Assembly (NCBI GenBank): GCA_947561585.1
Contig: CANNZV010002626.1
Location: 26,266-90,265 of the forward strand
Source: Caprella mutica
Lineage: Eukaryota; Arthropoda; Malacostraca; Amphipoda; Caprellidae
DNA length: 64,000 nt
Direction: 5' to 3'
Under the pieces are notes generated by a model. That model searched no databases, was not told the origin of the DNA, and saw only the letters and a list, made by a program, of their open reading frames with translations. Made by a program: the position numbers and the translations under genes. Shown one piece after another: positions 48,331-60,867 of this stretch. The first letter of the stretch is position 1. Each line of letters begins with the position of its first letter.

Positions 48331-49927
48331 GTTTAAACTGACTGCAAGAGTAGAAAGTTAGGAGTAGTTAGACCGAAAACCTCTTGCGATAGAGTTTACA
48401 TATTTCACAATGTTATTCTTACTGAATCTTTAATGGGAAATTTAGGTATAAAATGAATTATTGAGAGAGAGAGATTTGATGGTTCACACTATATAATTAT
48501 TAGTTAAATTCTGTAACTCATTTAGTACCATTGAATATAAAAAGGCATTTGAATATATTATTAAATGTGGGTGATATAAGTGAAAACTCTAGTAGAATTA
48601 GTAAATTACATACATGTAAAGCAAATTAAAATCAATCCTTTCAATCGTAATCCTCTCTATTATTTTCCCTAGTTTAATAAATACTATGGTCTTTCCATTC
48701 CTTGTACGGATACAGTATAGGATATTATTATGGAGGCAAGTGACACGCAGTAGTTTTTATGCAGTCATGAGCAGAGACAACTATCACCGACTGACTTTTT
48801 TCATTTACCATTTTCATTTTTAACATTTTCTTTGATATCCCTTATAATAATAATCCTATTTGACATCAAAAATATTTTATTTTGTCCTAAATAGTGTTGT
48901 CATTGGTTGCTTCAATGTCATGCATTCCCTATGAATATTGGCAGTAAAAACTTGCATGGCTGCTATTCTAGGTAACTTCTTTTTGCTAGAGAAATCAATA
49001 ATAGACTTCAGAACTTTCTTTTGCCTATTCCTTCACATTCGAATGACTATTATGTCATGGTATTATAATTTAGGCAACTGACAGCTAACAAAATTCCACT
49101 ACACGCTTTGAAAATTTGAATTGCCTTACTTTGAACTGCATGTATTTTGAACAATTTGAACATATTGCAAGGAAAAGGCTTTTATTTATATTGGAAATTC
49201 ACGCATGGTTCATATTTTTCATAGATAATGATTCAGATTGTCTATTACATATAAAAAAATATTAATGAGTTAACCTAAGTTCATTATTAACCTAAGTTCA
49301 TATGTGTTCAAAAATAGCATGCTTTATATTATTCTTCAAAGTGATATAAATATATAGCTTAGAAAAGACTATCAGTACTCTGATAAAAATAATAAATAAG
49401 TCTAAATTTCTAACAGCATTTACTAACTCGGGGCAAACTCGATCTAGTTTGGGTTTGCTTTCACTTTCATGAACTAAATCAATTCATGATAAAAAAAACA
49501 ATTGGAGATAACTAGTTTGGGTGCAGTTTGAAGAGAGCGCACTGTTAGAGTCACAGAATTTACCTCCTATTTTCTAAAAATGGTATGTGGCACCATTAGT
49601 TGCTTAGGATTTAATTAAGTTGATGCTCTTTAATACTAGGTATTTTGTGATTGGAACTTCTTAGTATACTCCACGTGGAATAGAGTAAAGGGGTATTATC
49701 ACTTTTTACTTTTAGTTTGATTTTAACATCTGCTTCGGAACAATTTTTTAACTTTAAAATGCATAACAACTTACTGGTACAATTTTATAAAACTATTAAT
49801 CTATCTTAACATATTATGATTCTTTCAGTAAAATAACCCTCAGGAATACAGTATCGGAATGAATTGAGAAAAGATTTATAGGTATAAATATAGTATGATT
49901 GGTGTATTGGGGTCATCCCTTCACTCA
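48331..49927. other. Upstream of Tweedle 4; no gene seen
   Basis: AT-rich. TCAGTTT at about 48338-48344 (minus strand), 8 bases before the candidate ATG, could be part of an initiator; no TATA box at the usual spacing. Confidence 0.4.
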
Positions 49928-50948
49928 CACTTATGACAATCGAATTAGTGTGGGGCATGTCTCGCTTTTAGTTCTCCCGGTACAGGAAATAATTTAGGAG
50001 TAACTTTGGTAATTGGTCGGTCGTTTTCAGTTAAATTATTTTCGCCGTAACTTATGCAGGTTGGATAGATTAAATATAATTGTATGGTAATTAATATTCA
50101 GGTAAAGCTCATACAACGCCCAGTACACGTACAGGAGAAGTGTCCGCTATACCGATCAGCGTTTGTTGTAACGTTACATTATTAGTTATTTAGGGACTTA
50201 AATATTGTAAGTTTTCTTTAACAACAAACGTTAATAAAGTTAAACAATCTCAGATTATTATTAAAGGAATATTTTAATATATTTATATAACTTACTAATA
50301 TAAAGGTACGAAATAATAAGTTAGGAATAACTGTCACATAAGTACTATAAAATATGATAAAAAGGGTGTTATTTTTCTACTTCACTCACATAGATATCTA
50401 TGTACCTACATGCAAACTAATACACATAGCATTATAATTAATAATCGTTTATTAAACTGAACACAACATATCACAACACGAAAATAAAATATTTCATTTC
50501 CTGATTCTTGTTTTTTGTGTTTGGTATAAATGAAGTATATACTAAAATAAAATATAGAATAGTTACTCCTTTTCAAACTTTTATAGAACTTTTCTAATCA
50601 AAGAAAAAATGGCGGAAAAGGGTAACAAAATCAAAATACTGAAAATCTTAAAAACTATATATTAAGTGTTGATTGCAAATTGTAATACCTTGTAAATTAT
50701 AAATCAATGTTAGACTAGATACTTGGTAAATATTTGTTAAACCATTTGTTAAAGAGTTTGTTGTAGCGAGCTGCAGTCCGCTAGAGCGGACAATTTTTGT
50801 CCTTTATAGGAGGTGACAGTTCATTGATCGCCCGCTGTAAGAGCTTTACCCGTACGTTATTTACAATACAATCAGTTTTAATCCCACTCTTTACCTGAAT
50901 AAATAAAAGCGAGACATGTCTCACACTTATTCGATTGTCATAAGTTTG
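49928..50948. mobile_element. ~1-kb inverted-repeat element
   Basis: ACTTATGACAATCGAATTAG then TGTGGGGCATGTCTCGCTTT (49928-49971) is mirrored with few changes at 50905-50948. A second pair of similar stretches (TTCAGGTAAAG, near 50098 and 50888) extends the inversion. GTCCGCTAGAGCGGAC, a 7-bp-arm hairpin, sits at about 50775-50790. No transposase recognised. Confidence 0.6.
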
Positions 50949-51000
50949 AGTAGTAACAAGAGCAGAATAGTTTGACAAACTCACACTATTGCTCAATAGC

Positions 51001-51110
51001 TAACTATAATGCCCACTAGCTAACTATAATGCCCACTAGCTAACTATAATGCCCACTAGCTAACTATAATGCCCACTAGCTAACTATAATGCCCACTAGC
51101 TAACTATAAA
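51001..51110. repeat. 20-bp tandem repeat
   Basis: TAACTATAATGCCCACTAGC occurs five times perfectly (51001-51100), plus a partial unit. The perfection suggests recent expansion. Confidence 0.95.
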
Positions 51111-51929
51111 GTTTACTATCTACATAACTATAAGCAGATGAAAGTGAGATCAGACATAGTATTAAATATGATGAATTTGTTGCTTTCAAGAAGTAACTAA
51201 AGTGCCCAGTGTTTTTGTCTTCACTTTCGAATATACTTTCAGGAAATGATCCACTCTATTTGAGGGTAACATGTGGTGGAGCACTTTGGTACAGAATATA
51301 GGTACAAGTGATGATAAGAGTGATACTGTATGTTACAATGCATGTAGTTTTTTTATAAATAAAAGGCCACATGCATAGGTTACTAATAATAATATTAAAA
51401 AGGGATTTATTAAGGAGTTATGATATTATATGATTTGGAATTTTTGACCTGGTGTCATCTACCTCCAAGAAAAATTCCAGGTAAATTATCACTAAGAAAG
51501 TATGAGAAAATATCAATAATTAAACCTGATCGTAGGTTTTTATAAATATTTTTGTTATAATATTATCATCGATAGGTATAATCTAAGTAAAATATTTACA
51601 TCCCGAGCTTTGTCATCTCGAGCAAGGTTCATAACTTCATGAGGAAAATTCCAGTTGAACACACTACTGTACTGTCCAGTGACCATTTCATCTGAATGAT
51701 TTTGTTGACATTTCTCTTATATTGTGAAAACATTTTTTCATTAAATAATTTATGCTAATTATTAACGATAATATATGCAAGTTAAGTTGTTTCAGAGTTC
51801 CAATTATCGCTGCTGATTATTTACTCTCAGTTGCTAGACAATAAATCGTTTGTGAAAATAATAATAGTTTTTTAAACCTCTTAGATTCATTTTTTAATCA
51901 TTTGCATAACTTTTTTCTACTTGGTATAT

Positions 51930-52107
51930 AAACAGATCGCAGTACCGCCAATACTCCGACACAAGCTCACTCTCACAGTACTCGGAAAGTTAATGTTAAT
52001 ATTGGTGATGATGGGTCAGTCAGTAATTTCTAAAGGTCAAATTGGTTCATGACCTGTGCTAACGCCCACTATCCGAGTACTGCGACTGTCCGAGTACTGC
52101 GATGTTC
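51930..52107. mobile_element. Small fold-back element with GCAGTACTCGGA repeats
   Basis: Left end ATCGCAGTACC...CACAGTACTCGGAAAG (51935-51990); right end CCGAGTACTGCGACTGTCCG and AGTACTGCGATG (52073-52105), inverted. About 180 bp, non-coding. Confidence 0.6.
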
Positions 52108-52973
52108 CCCTAAAATTAATATTTTAAATTTTTAAGCAATGACGGCTGTGTACAACTTTTCACTATGTAACAGTTACTCGTCAAGTGAGTTTTCTCTGTA
52201 GCTTTTCATAGAAAACGTATTCAATGATTATGAGTAACTATAATAAATTTATTTTTTTCGTGATGTAAATTACGTACTTCAATAAGGTTTAATTGATAAA
52301 TATCAACTTCACATCAGATTAATAATATGTTGACGAGAAATAATTCAAGTAACACTATTTTGTATGGTCTAACCACTATGAAGGAAGTTTTTTTCAATGG
52401 GTTAATGTTATTAAATTCAATTCATATCGAATGTCTTGAAATTATGGAAAAAAATGTTTTGTATAGGAAGTATTAATAAAAATAAAATTATATCTCATCA
52501 TATGAAATAAAGCGTAATTCTCTTCAAGAAAGTAATAGGCATTACAATAATTATAATTTAATGTTTAAAGAATTTGTCAAAAAATAATGAAAATAGAAAC
52601 TAAATAAAATTTAAAAACATTATAGTGATATATAAAATCTTATAATTTTACCTAACATTCGAAATCTAAAGCGCCATGCAACAATTTGTGATTTTTCAGT
52701 CTTAAGTTTGTTGCCCATCTATTTGTTTGTTAGGTATATATGTGCACTGCGCATTACAGCATGCACTGCGCATTTTTAGGATCTTTGAAAGTGCACGGCT
52801 ATCTTGAAATTGAGCAAGGTAGGTACATAAGGTTATGAAGCAGGACTAGCACCGATGGAAGAGATAATCAATTTATGCATAACTACATCAAAAGATGAAA
52901 TTAAAGCTAGACATAAAAACTTTCAAATAAATAGTTTGCCATTGTACAATTTATTCATTTCTTGATAACTACC

Positions 52974-53440
52974 TTCGCAGAATGCGGGAAGGTTATATTA
53001 TGGACGACATTTATTTATTTATTTATTTATCATCTTGTTATTCGCATAACTGAAAAAGTCTTCAACCAAATTGCCTAAAATTTTGTAGAACAATTGGTCA
53101 ATGTCCAGTGACCTGCTGGTAGAATTTGGGGAGGGATTAGGTCAAAGATCAAGGTCAAGGCCATTTATAACTTAATAAGTATTCAACCAAATTGTCTGAA
53201 ATTTGATAGGACGATTGGACAATGTCCAGGACCATCTGGTATATTTTTGAGAGCGATCCGGTCAAAGGTCAAGGACATTTATAACTCAATAACTTAAAAA
53301 GTATTGAACCATTTTGCATGAAACTTGGTATGACGATTGGTCACTATCCAGTCATTAGTTTATTAGATTTTGGTAGCAAACGGATAAGCGGCGACGAAGG
53401 TATGTGCTCCACCGAGTGCATGTAATCTAGTTTGTTATTC
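52974..53440 (+). repeat. Dispersed repeat with internal ~110-bp AAGGTCA units, copy 1
   Basis: Three internal units of about 110 bp (GACGATTGG..CA.T.TCCAG, then TTTTGGGAG-GATC-GGTCAAAG, then GTCAAGG-CATTTATAACT). It starts ACCTTCGCAGAATGCGGGAA and ends with GGCGACGAAGGTATGTGCTC. A homologous copy lies at 54813-55183 and continues at 57504-57560. TCAAGGTCA, the monomeric FTZ-F1/SF-1 site, is at 53149-53157. Confidence 0.8.
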
Positions 53441-54159
53441 AATACTGTTGGTTGCTGTATAGTTTACTGTTGGGCACACTTTTACCAAAATAAGTAATAA
53501 TATGAAAGGAAATATGTGTTATAAGTTTATTATTAAATTTTTGGTAGCACATAATATGTAAAAACACAATTAAAAAGTTACACACATTAAAAACCGTTAT
53601 ATTTTATTGATTTACTGAGATATCAAACAATCTGTCATACGTTGAGAATTAATCACATATAAGAAAGGTTTTCCATAAAATCACATTCAACCGACAAGAA
53701 TAGGAAGAGATTTGATAAAATGCGTATCTGACGCTTGCGCTTTCTTAAGATTGTCAATAGTGATCGTTAATCTTATAAGTTATAAGATTGTACAAAATCG
53801 GTAAATCACGCTGCACAAATGCACTATTACCAAAATTACAGACCTGTTTCACAGTGTTATCAGCATTAAATTACTTGTGATTGAAATCTCTTTAATTCTC
53901 TAGAGACAGTATGTCTCAATGATGCATTTATCCTTGACTATAAATGATAATTAAACTTTATCATCCTATGTACCTAAATGTACTACATGTATGTTTGTAA
54001 TTGATGATGTACGAGTTTTCTCACAATTTACCGATCTGCGATATCTTGAAATTACGCGGCAAACTCGAGGTTATTCGAGAACTATGTGAGCGAATTAGCG
54101 ATCGCAGCAATTTTGATATAGCGTTATAGGTCTGGTAGTACGCTCTATCAAAGCAGCCA

Positions 54160-54363
54160 CATGAAATATATTTACATGAAATATATTTACATGAAATATA
54201 TTTACATGAAATATATTTACATGAAATATATTTACATGAAATATATTTACATGAAATATATTTACATGAAATATATTTACATGAAATTTATTTATATGAA
54301 ATTTATTTACAGGAAATTTATTTACATGAAATTTACTTATATGAAATTTATTTACAGGAAATT
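54160..54363. repeat. 15-bp tandem repeat
   Basis: ATGAAATATATTTAC repeats about eight times perfectly and then five to six times with changes. It is a multiple of three, so it reads as MKYIY repeats; not supported as a gene. Confidence 0.95.
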
Positions 54364-54503
54364 TATGACTAAATTATGACTAAATTAATTCTACATGTAG
54401 AGAAAAACTATAACTAAGGTTAAAATTAGAATTAATTAACCCGAAAGTGTTTTTGATAGAGATGACTTATTTGGCACCATGGAGTGTCATTCCAGCTTTG
54501 ACT

Positions 54504-54602
54504 GCATGGATTCCCAACCTGTGTGTCCCAATCCTCTTAGGAGTCGCGAAACCATTGCAGGGGTCGCAAAGTCCTAACTGCGAAGTTCCGTAGCCCTGTT
54601 AC
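54504..54602 (+). repeat. hAT-type terminal sequence, left
   Basis: CATGGATTCCCAACCTGTGT...AGGAGTCGCGAAACC...GGGGTCGC resembles hAT element termini. The inverted counterpart lies at about 57632-57700 (minus strand: CAGGGATTCCTAACG...GCGACCCCCC). Whether the two ends belong to one element is unclear. Confidence 0.45.
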
Positions 54603-54812
54603 ACAATACTAATTTTCTGACCAATTTTATATCTTTCCATTGCCAATCCCTTCAAATGTGTTTTATCTTGCTGCAGAAACGCATCATCAAATGACACATT
54701 AGCTAGTTTTAATAGTTGTACAAACCTATGTTTTTGTTATTTTATGGAGTATTAAGTTCTTTCAGTTAATTCAGGTAGTCGTAATGTGATTTAATTAGCT
54801 AATCTTAAAAAT

Positions 54813-55183
54813 ATTCGCAAAATCGCAGAAGGTTATGTTTTAATTGACATTTAGTATGCCTCAACAAAAAATAGAAAACTTTTGTTTTGTTTTGATTGAT
54901 TTATATGTAATCTTGTTATTCTTCTTTTAACTCAAAAACTTTTCAACCGAATTGCCTGAAAATTGTGGGACGATTTGCCATTATCTAGGAACCATTTTAT
55001 TCTATTTTGGGAGTAATTGGGTCAAAGGTCAAGGTCATTTATTACTCAAAAAAATTATACCAAATTACTTGAAATTAGGTCGGACGATTGGTCATTATCC
55101 AGGGATCATTTGATTAGATTTTGGGAGTGATCGGGTGGAAGGTAAAGATCAAGGTTACGAAAAAGTCAAAATGAACCAAAAAA
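54813..55183 (+). repeat. Dispersed AAGGTCA repeat, copy 2 (split)
   Basis: Homologous to 52974-53440, with TCAAGGTCA at 55029-55037. It is interrupted by the fold-back element 55184-57503 and resumes at 57504-57560 (GCGATGGCGAAGGTATGCAG...), matching the end of copy 1. Confidence 0.8.
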
Positions 55184-57503
55184 GTTGGGTCTAGGAAAAA
55201 ATCTCCCGGAGGAAAAAATCCCCCGGCAGAAAAAATCCCCCGAGGAAAAAATCCCCCCGGAAGAAATCCTCCGGGAAGCATCTACGAAGAAAGAATATTA
55301 TCAAGTCAAAAATAGAATATGTAATAAATATTTTCATCCACTTTTCCCAAAAATACATCCAAAAGAGGAAAAAGACAATATCAGAAAGAAAAGCTTATAC
55401 TTGTAGTACCAAATTAATTGTAACAGTTTCAATAGACTAATATAAAGTTTTTAAACTGTAGCTAACTAATGTTACAAAATCTGAAAATTGTAAATAGGCT
55501 GTACAAAACTGAAAGTTTAAATTGTATGTTATGGCCTTATTATAGTTTATAAATGAACTATATTCGTCATATTTTTCCACAACGTTGCGAAGTCTAATAA
55601 AAAAATCTTGATATTTGCGATTCTTCAGAGGAGTGTTACCAGCACTAAGTTGCTCTAAACGAAATTCCTGAAATGATTGTTTTATTACAAAATTTGACGT
55701 AGAAGATTTACCCTCTTAAAATTAAGTTAAAGTCAGCTATACATTTGGTGATTGTGACATTTAATTAACCATACATACACGTAACATAATATATATTATA
55801 TGTACATAGTAGAAAGAAACTAATTAACTGTTGAACTATAGACTGATGGTAGATGATTATAACTAGAGATATACAGGGAGTCCCAAAAAAAACGATACCC
55901 AAATTTCAATGGCTGTAATTCAAAAAATATTAAACTTAAAAAAATTAAATATCATATTTTGTTTATCAACATTTATTCTATATCTGTACAAAATTTTAGG
56001 TGAATATATTCAACCGTTTTCTTTACACAGTACTTTTAGTGACCGATAACAAAAACTGGTTTGCGCATTTTTGGTTTAACTTCGAATTTTAGTATATTAA
56101 AGTTTAAAACCATGTTTTTAATAACTTTCAACAGTTTATTAAAATTGTTTATTAAAAAACCGATATTATAATAATAAAAGGCGTTTATTAATATGCAACC
56201 GAAAAAAAAATCAAATAGTTCCTCCTATTAATCGATCGTTTCAGGCGATCTGGTGGGCAATTCGATACGATAATTCAGGGCGATAATGCGTATTGCCGAA
56301 TAGCTTAGCTCACTCCTTACAGCAACAGTTTTGAACCCATCCTGAACCACTCAGGTTCGATTGATTCTGTTTCCATGCATTTCTCGAAGTCTTTGAACGA
56401 TTCTATCATTTATTAGATCAAGCTAGGTATCTATCTCCATTTAGATTATTTTTGTAAAAATAAGGACAGACGATACGGCCAAGTCGGCCATTGCTACCTA
56501 GTCCTATCCACCCACAGACTTTCTCTCACGAAATTCGTACGGCATAGTTGAAAGTAGGAGGTTGGTTCTTCGGTGAATATGTGTGAACGTTATGATAATT
56601 TATTTTACCATTCAAATGAAAAGATTTCACATCACCAACCACATTATCGTCCACAAACCAGACATTTCTTTGCTAAAACAAATGAACAAAGTTCAGCCGA
56701 CGAGGAAGATCGGTATTTAGGTGTTTGTTTCGCTCGTAGATCTTGTTATGATGTCACATCGAATTTAAGGTTACAAATCTGTTGAATGTAGATTTAGTAA
56801 GATCTAATCCACTTTTTATTGAAATGATTTGCAAATTTTCTGTAAGTGCTTCTTGAACAATTCGAACTATGAAATAAGTGTTTTACTGAAAGTGCGCGAA
56901 TAGGTTTTTGGTATCGGTCACTAAAAATAGAGCTAAAAGAAAACCGTTGAATCGATTCCTCTAATATTTCGTACAGAAATAGAACAAATTTTGAGAAACA
57001 AAATGTGATTTTCCAATTTTTTGTAAATTTAATAGTTTTTGAATTGCAGCCTTTGAAATGTGGGTATCGGTTTTTTGGGACACCTTGTACAGTATAACTA
57101 TCAATAGACAAATAAGGCACAGAAATCTTCAAACGATTTCATTCATATTTATTACCACTTAAATAAACGATGCAGCAATAAATTGATTTTAACTAAACAA
57201 GTATTGAACAAATTTCGTATAATATTATATCCAAAATTTAACTTATTTAAATATTACCTCTTTTATATCTTCTACACTCTTACGAGTCTACAGCTACAGT
57301 GACTATAAATCTCATAAATTTGATGTTTCTTATTAGGCATTTAGCTTGAGACTGATTGTCATGGATTAAAACTAGGTATATGTAACAATCGATTGAGTAA
57401 TAGGGCACAAATATGTTTTCTGGGGGGATTTTATCCGGGGTGATATTTTCCGGGAGGATTATTTCCGCGGGGGATCTTTTCCTCCTGGGGATTTTTTCCG
57501 GAT
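55184..57503. mobile_element. Fold-back element with GGAAAAAATCCCCCGG arms, hosting a mariner copy
   Basis: The left arm (55192-55275) has five units of GGAAAAAATCCCCCGG; the right arm (57415-57501) has five inverse units. ACCAAAAA at 55175-55182 and at 57504-57511 may be an 8-bp target duplication. The interior contains the mariner-like copy at 55874-57087 and otherwise AT-rich DNA. It splits a dispersed repeat, which confirms insertion. Confidence 0.8.
55874..57087 (-). mobile_element. Decayed mariner-like element with intact ends
   Basis: The inverted ends are about 35 bp: CAGGGAGTCCCAAAAAAAAC (55874) and its imperfect inverse CGGTTTTTTGGGACACCTTG ending 57087; TA lies outside both (55872-55873 and 57088-57089). 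Minus-strand reading at about 56640-56250 gives FHLNGKINYHNVHTYSPKNQ and further blocks homologous to the transposase at 6243-7251, with many stops and shifts. Dead copy of the same or a sister family. Confidence 0.85.
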
Positions 57504-57959
57504 ACCAAAAATTTAGCGATGGCGAAGGTATGCAGAACTCCACTTCCGGCTGTTCTAGTTTCATATGTTTCTTTTCCTCTCCTTCAAACAAAATAAAAGG
57601 AAAATGGAACTATTGATAGTAAGCCCGAAGAAAGGGGGGTCGCATGGCTTTCAAACTTTTAGGTAATGAGTCTCGAGATTCAATACGTTAGGAATCCCTG
57701 AGATAGAGATAAAAGTCTGTTATCAGGAGCAGAAGATAGAATTGTGGTGTAAAAATATTCCTCATTAATGGATCATAGTTGAGGCTCTTCTGCATCTATC
57801 CTTTAAATTAGATATGTTCCTACTTACATATCTGCTGACAACAGGGATTTTTGCTGACTATGTAGAAGTATGCTGACTCTCAAAACCTAAATAACATTCT
57901 TCTTCAGATGCGCTTGACACAGTTTCGCCTGTTTCTGTTACAGAGAGGGTTAACAAATC

Positions 57960-58690
57960 GTTAGCACTGCGCAGTAAAGTGTTCTGTACAATCTCTTCTT
58001 TGTCTATGTGATTCAATCTTGCATTGATTGTGAGTTGTGACCCACCTCAACTTGAAATATGGATGAGTTACAGTTGCAATAATCGCCTCGTGTATTGCTG
58101 GCTCCTTTTCCAAGTTGAGGAAGTTTTCGAAACTCTTTTGGAAACCTTGAGATATGGCATTGATGAGAGGACTACAGATGTGCGCTCCCATTGTTCCCAA
58201 ATTTGCCAATAGGTTTCTATGGTTGGAAGTGATTTAAGTAAAGAAGTGAAGACGAAGAAGAGTTCGAAGTGATTCGCCTTATAAAATGTCCTTGTCATCT
58301 TCTAAACAATCAATCACGATTGGAATTAGTGCCAGCACATCAAAATATTCAACAATGAACTGCTCTTTAGTAGGTTTGAAAGGTGGCAAACCAAGTTCAG
58401 TCATTAAATGGTATAGTTTTCTCTTATGCTTTATTAGCACGATCAATGAGTCATATAATGAGTTCCAACGAGTAGGACAGGGTAGACGTAGCTGACACTC
58501 AATTACGATGTTGACTATTTCAGCAGATTTTGGTCTTCTACTTTTGTTCCAGAGAGCAGAACATTTCCCTATAGATAAGTTATTAATTGAAGAAAAGAAG
58601 GTGATACTTTTAGAGCTTTCTTGAGAGCCGAGATGTTTCACGGTGTGTGCTATCGTCAGCGACAAGTTAACAACACGCATAATACAAGTT
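57960..58690 (-). pseudogene. hAT transposase fragment
   Basis: The minus-strand frame 58680-58279 contains LPCPTRWNSLYDSL, a hallmark of hAT/ZBED transposases, followed by EYFDVLALIPIVIDCLEDD. After a frameshift near 58270, 58209-57961 gives MGAHICSPLINAI...IIATVTHPYFKLRWV, the next hAT block. The N-terminal zinc finger and C-terminal dimerisation domain are not seen. Cut-and-paste transposition enzyme remnant, or possibly a fragment of a domesticated copy; the frameshift favours a dead one. Confidence 0.8.
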
Positions 58691-58719
58691 ATAACGCGTT
58701 GATCGAGTCTCGTATTATC

Positions 58720-58870
58720 TTGATAGTACTAATATAAAAGTACTTAAGTACTATTAAAAGTACTCAAGTACTCTGTTTAAATACTTGATAATCAAAGTAC
58801 TTAATTGTTCTTCTTAAATAAACAAAGAATACTTAAGTACGTATTTAAGTACGTATTTAAGTACTCATCT
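58720..58870. repeat. Cluster of AAGTACTTAAGTACT palindromes
   Basis: AGTACTTAAGTACT, AGTACTCAAGTACT, ACTTAAGTACGTATTTAAGTAC and related forms occur repeatedly over 150 bp directly upstream of the hAT fragment. Possibly the subterminal transposase-binding repeats of that element (inference). Confidence 0.7.
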
Positions 58871-60867
58871 TCTGGTGTAGCTAGATATTTTATTACTCTA
58901 TAGTTAGGTTATTTTCCTGCATTCCATTTAGCAGATAGCGCAAATCGGTAAATTGCATGGAAAAATGTATAGTCAGGTAACATATGTATCTGAACAGTAA
59001 GAAGTATATTCTTTTGTAATAAGATAAAGAGATATGTGAGATTAATATTAGGTTTGATTAGGCTAAATTATATAAGATGATATGCCAGATGGTAGGGTTA
59101 AAATCTGTGATTCTTAGAATAGTAACAGAATTGTTAAATTAACTCCATCTGCTATAATGTGCATGAATGTAATATAGTTTTCTTTTTTTAAGAGATGTTA
59201 GTTATAGCTATATATTAGCAATATTTAGTAACTGCAATCTGCTCTATTTTTTCTTATAAAATATTCCTAAGTCTTCTGGTCACAATAAAACAATCCAAAA
59301 AATGGTATAGAATGCAGTTGTATATCATTTAATTAATTGCAGTTCTACTGCAAACACAATCACTTCCTAATGCGATTCATATACAGGTTGTGAAAGGTTG
59401 CTCCATTATATCGTGGTGCTGAGTCTGTTTTACAGCAAAAAAACACACAACTGACCTGATACCTATGCGAGAAAATCGGTTGTGGCCTTTGAAACTGCAT
59501 AGTTATGCACCTACTAACTTACCAACCTAGTCTCTACCTAGCCCTATTCAACATTCGATGATATGAATCTATATACTGTATCTATTCAATCAGAGTTATT
59601 AGTTTAATAGCGTGGTTTTAAATAGCATTTTAATACCTTAATTGTTGCTCTTAAATAAAAGGTAGTGCAACTTGAAAATATCAAACATTGTACCTGGCTA
59701 TTTAAGCTCCAGTTTTAAAAAAATATGACTCATTATCTATTACGAATGGCATTATAGGTTAATGCTTAAAGATGTCAAAATTACAACCCAAACCCAATAT
59801 ACTCCAAGAAGACATATATGTCACCTTTCTACTGATGTATTGTGCACGATAATTTGGATAAAATTTACTTAAATGACTGGTCATAAACATTAATACGCTT
59901 TCATTTATTACAACAAATGTGTACGCTTTACATTAGTTAAGCACGATTGCAATTTAATTACATTAAAAAAAAATTAAAAATATTTATATTTATTTAATAT
60001 GCTCACTTTCCCCATATAATACAAGAATATCACAATTTTTTCACGTAAGCTAATCTGGACATAAAGAGTTAAAACGCCATGAGATCTCAAGAAGCTCCCT
60101 AGAATTAGGATAACTATAATATATAAAAAACTGAGGGGGTCAGATTACACTGGTACAAATAGTGTAAATGACATTCAATGCTCTATAAATAGTCTATATC
60201 ATCACTATTAGTAATGGTACAAAGTGCTTTCATTAGCATTCAACCATCTGTGAACCTACACAATAATGATATTTAAATGATCTCCGCGACCGCATGTCAC
60301 ATTTAAATTCTAATATTAATAACTTCTCCAACTGCTTAAAATACAATTAATAACTGGCAATAACTTTACAATTTTAATGAGGCGCTGTGAACTTTACTAA
60401 TGATTTACAAATATTATATAATTCAACTGAGTAAATTATTTACAAAAGATCTAGGTAGTGCTGACATTTTAATGTTAGAGACTTTAATGCATGGCGACTA
60501 GTAATCTAATATATTTTATACTTTTACTTTAAAATTTGCATACACATTTTGGGTTCATTATTTTAAAACAATAGAAATTATTTACTCTTTTATAATGAAT
60601 TAATTTTATATATTGGTCATTGATCATTTGATCATTTAATTTTAGTTTCGAACATTTTTCATAAGTTTAATTAGTTGCTTTCGAATATCTTTAGGATATG
60701 AATCTTCTTTATATCTAATCTATAAATATGTAAATTCATATTTGTAAAACTTTGTGAATTCTTCTACAGATATAAATTAACAATATAAATAAATATATAT
60801 TCATGTTTCTTCTTCTATCTATATTTCTTTTTCCTATAATTTAAATTCAATTCAACGTGTTCTAACT

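Noticed and set aside
54161..54379. MKYIY-repeat frame as a gene
   Set aside because: Translation of a 15-bp satellite.
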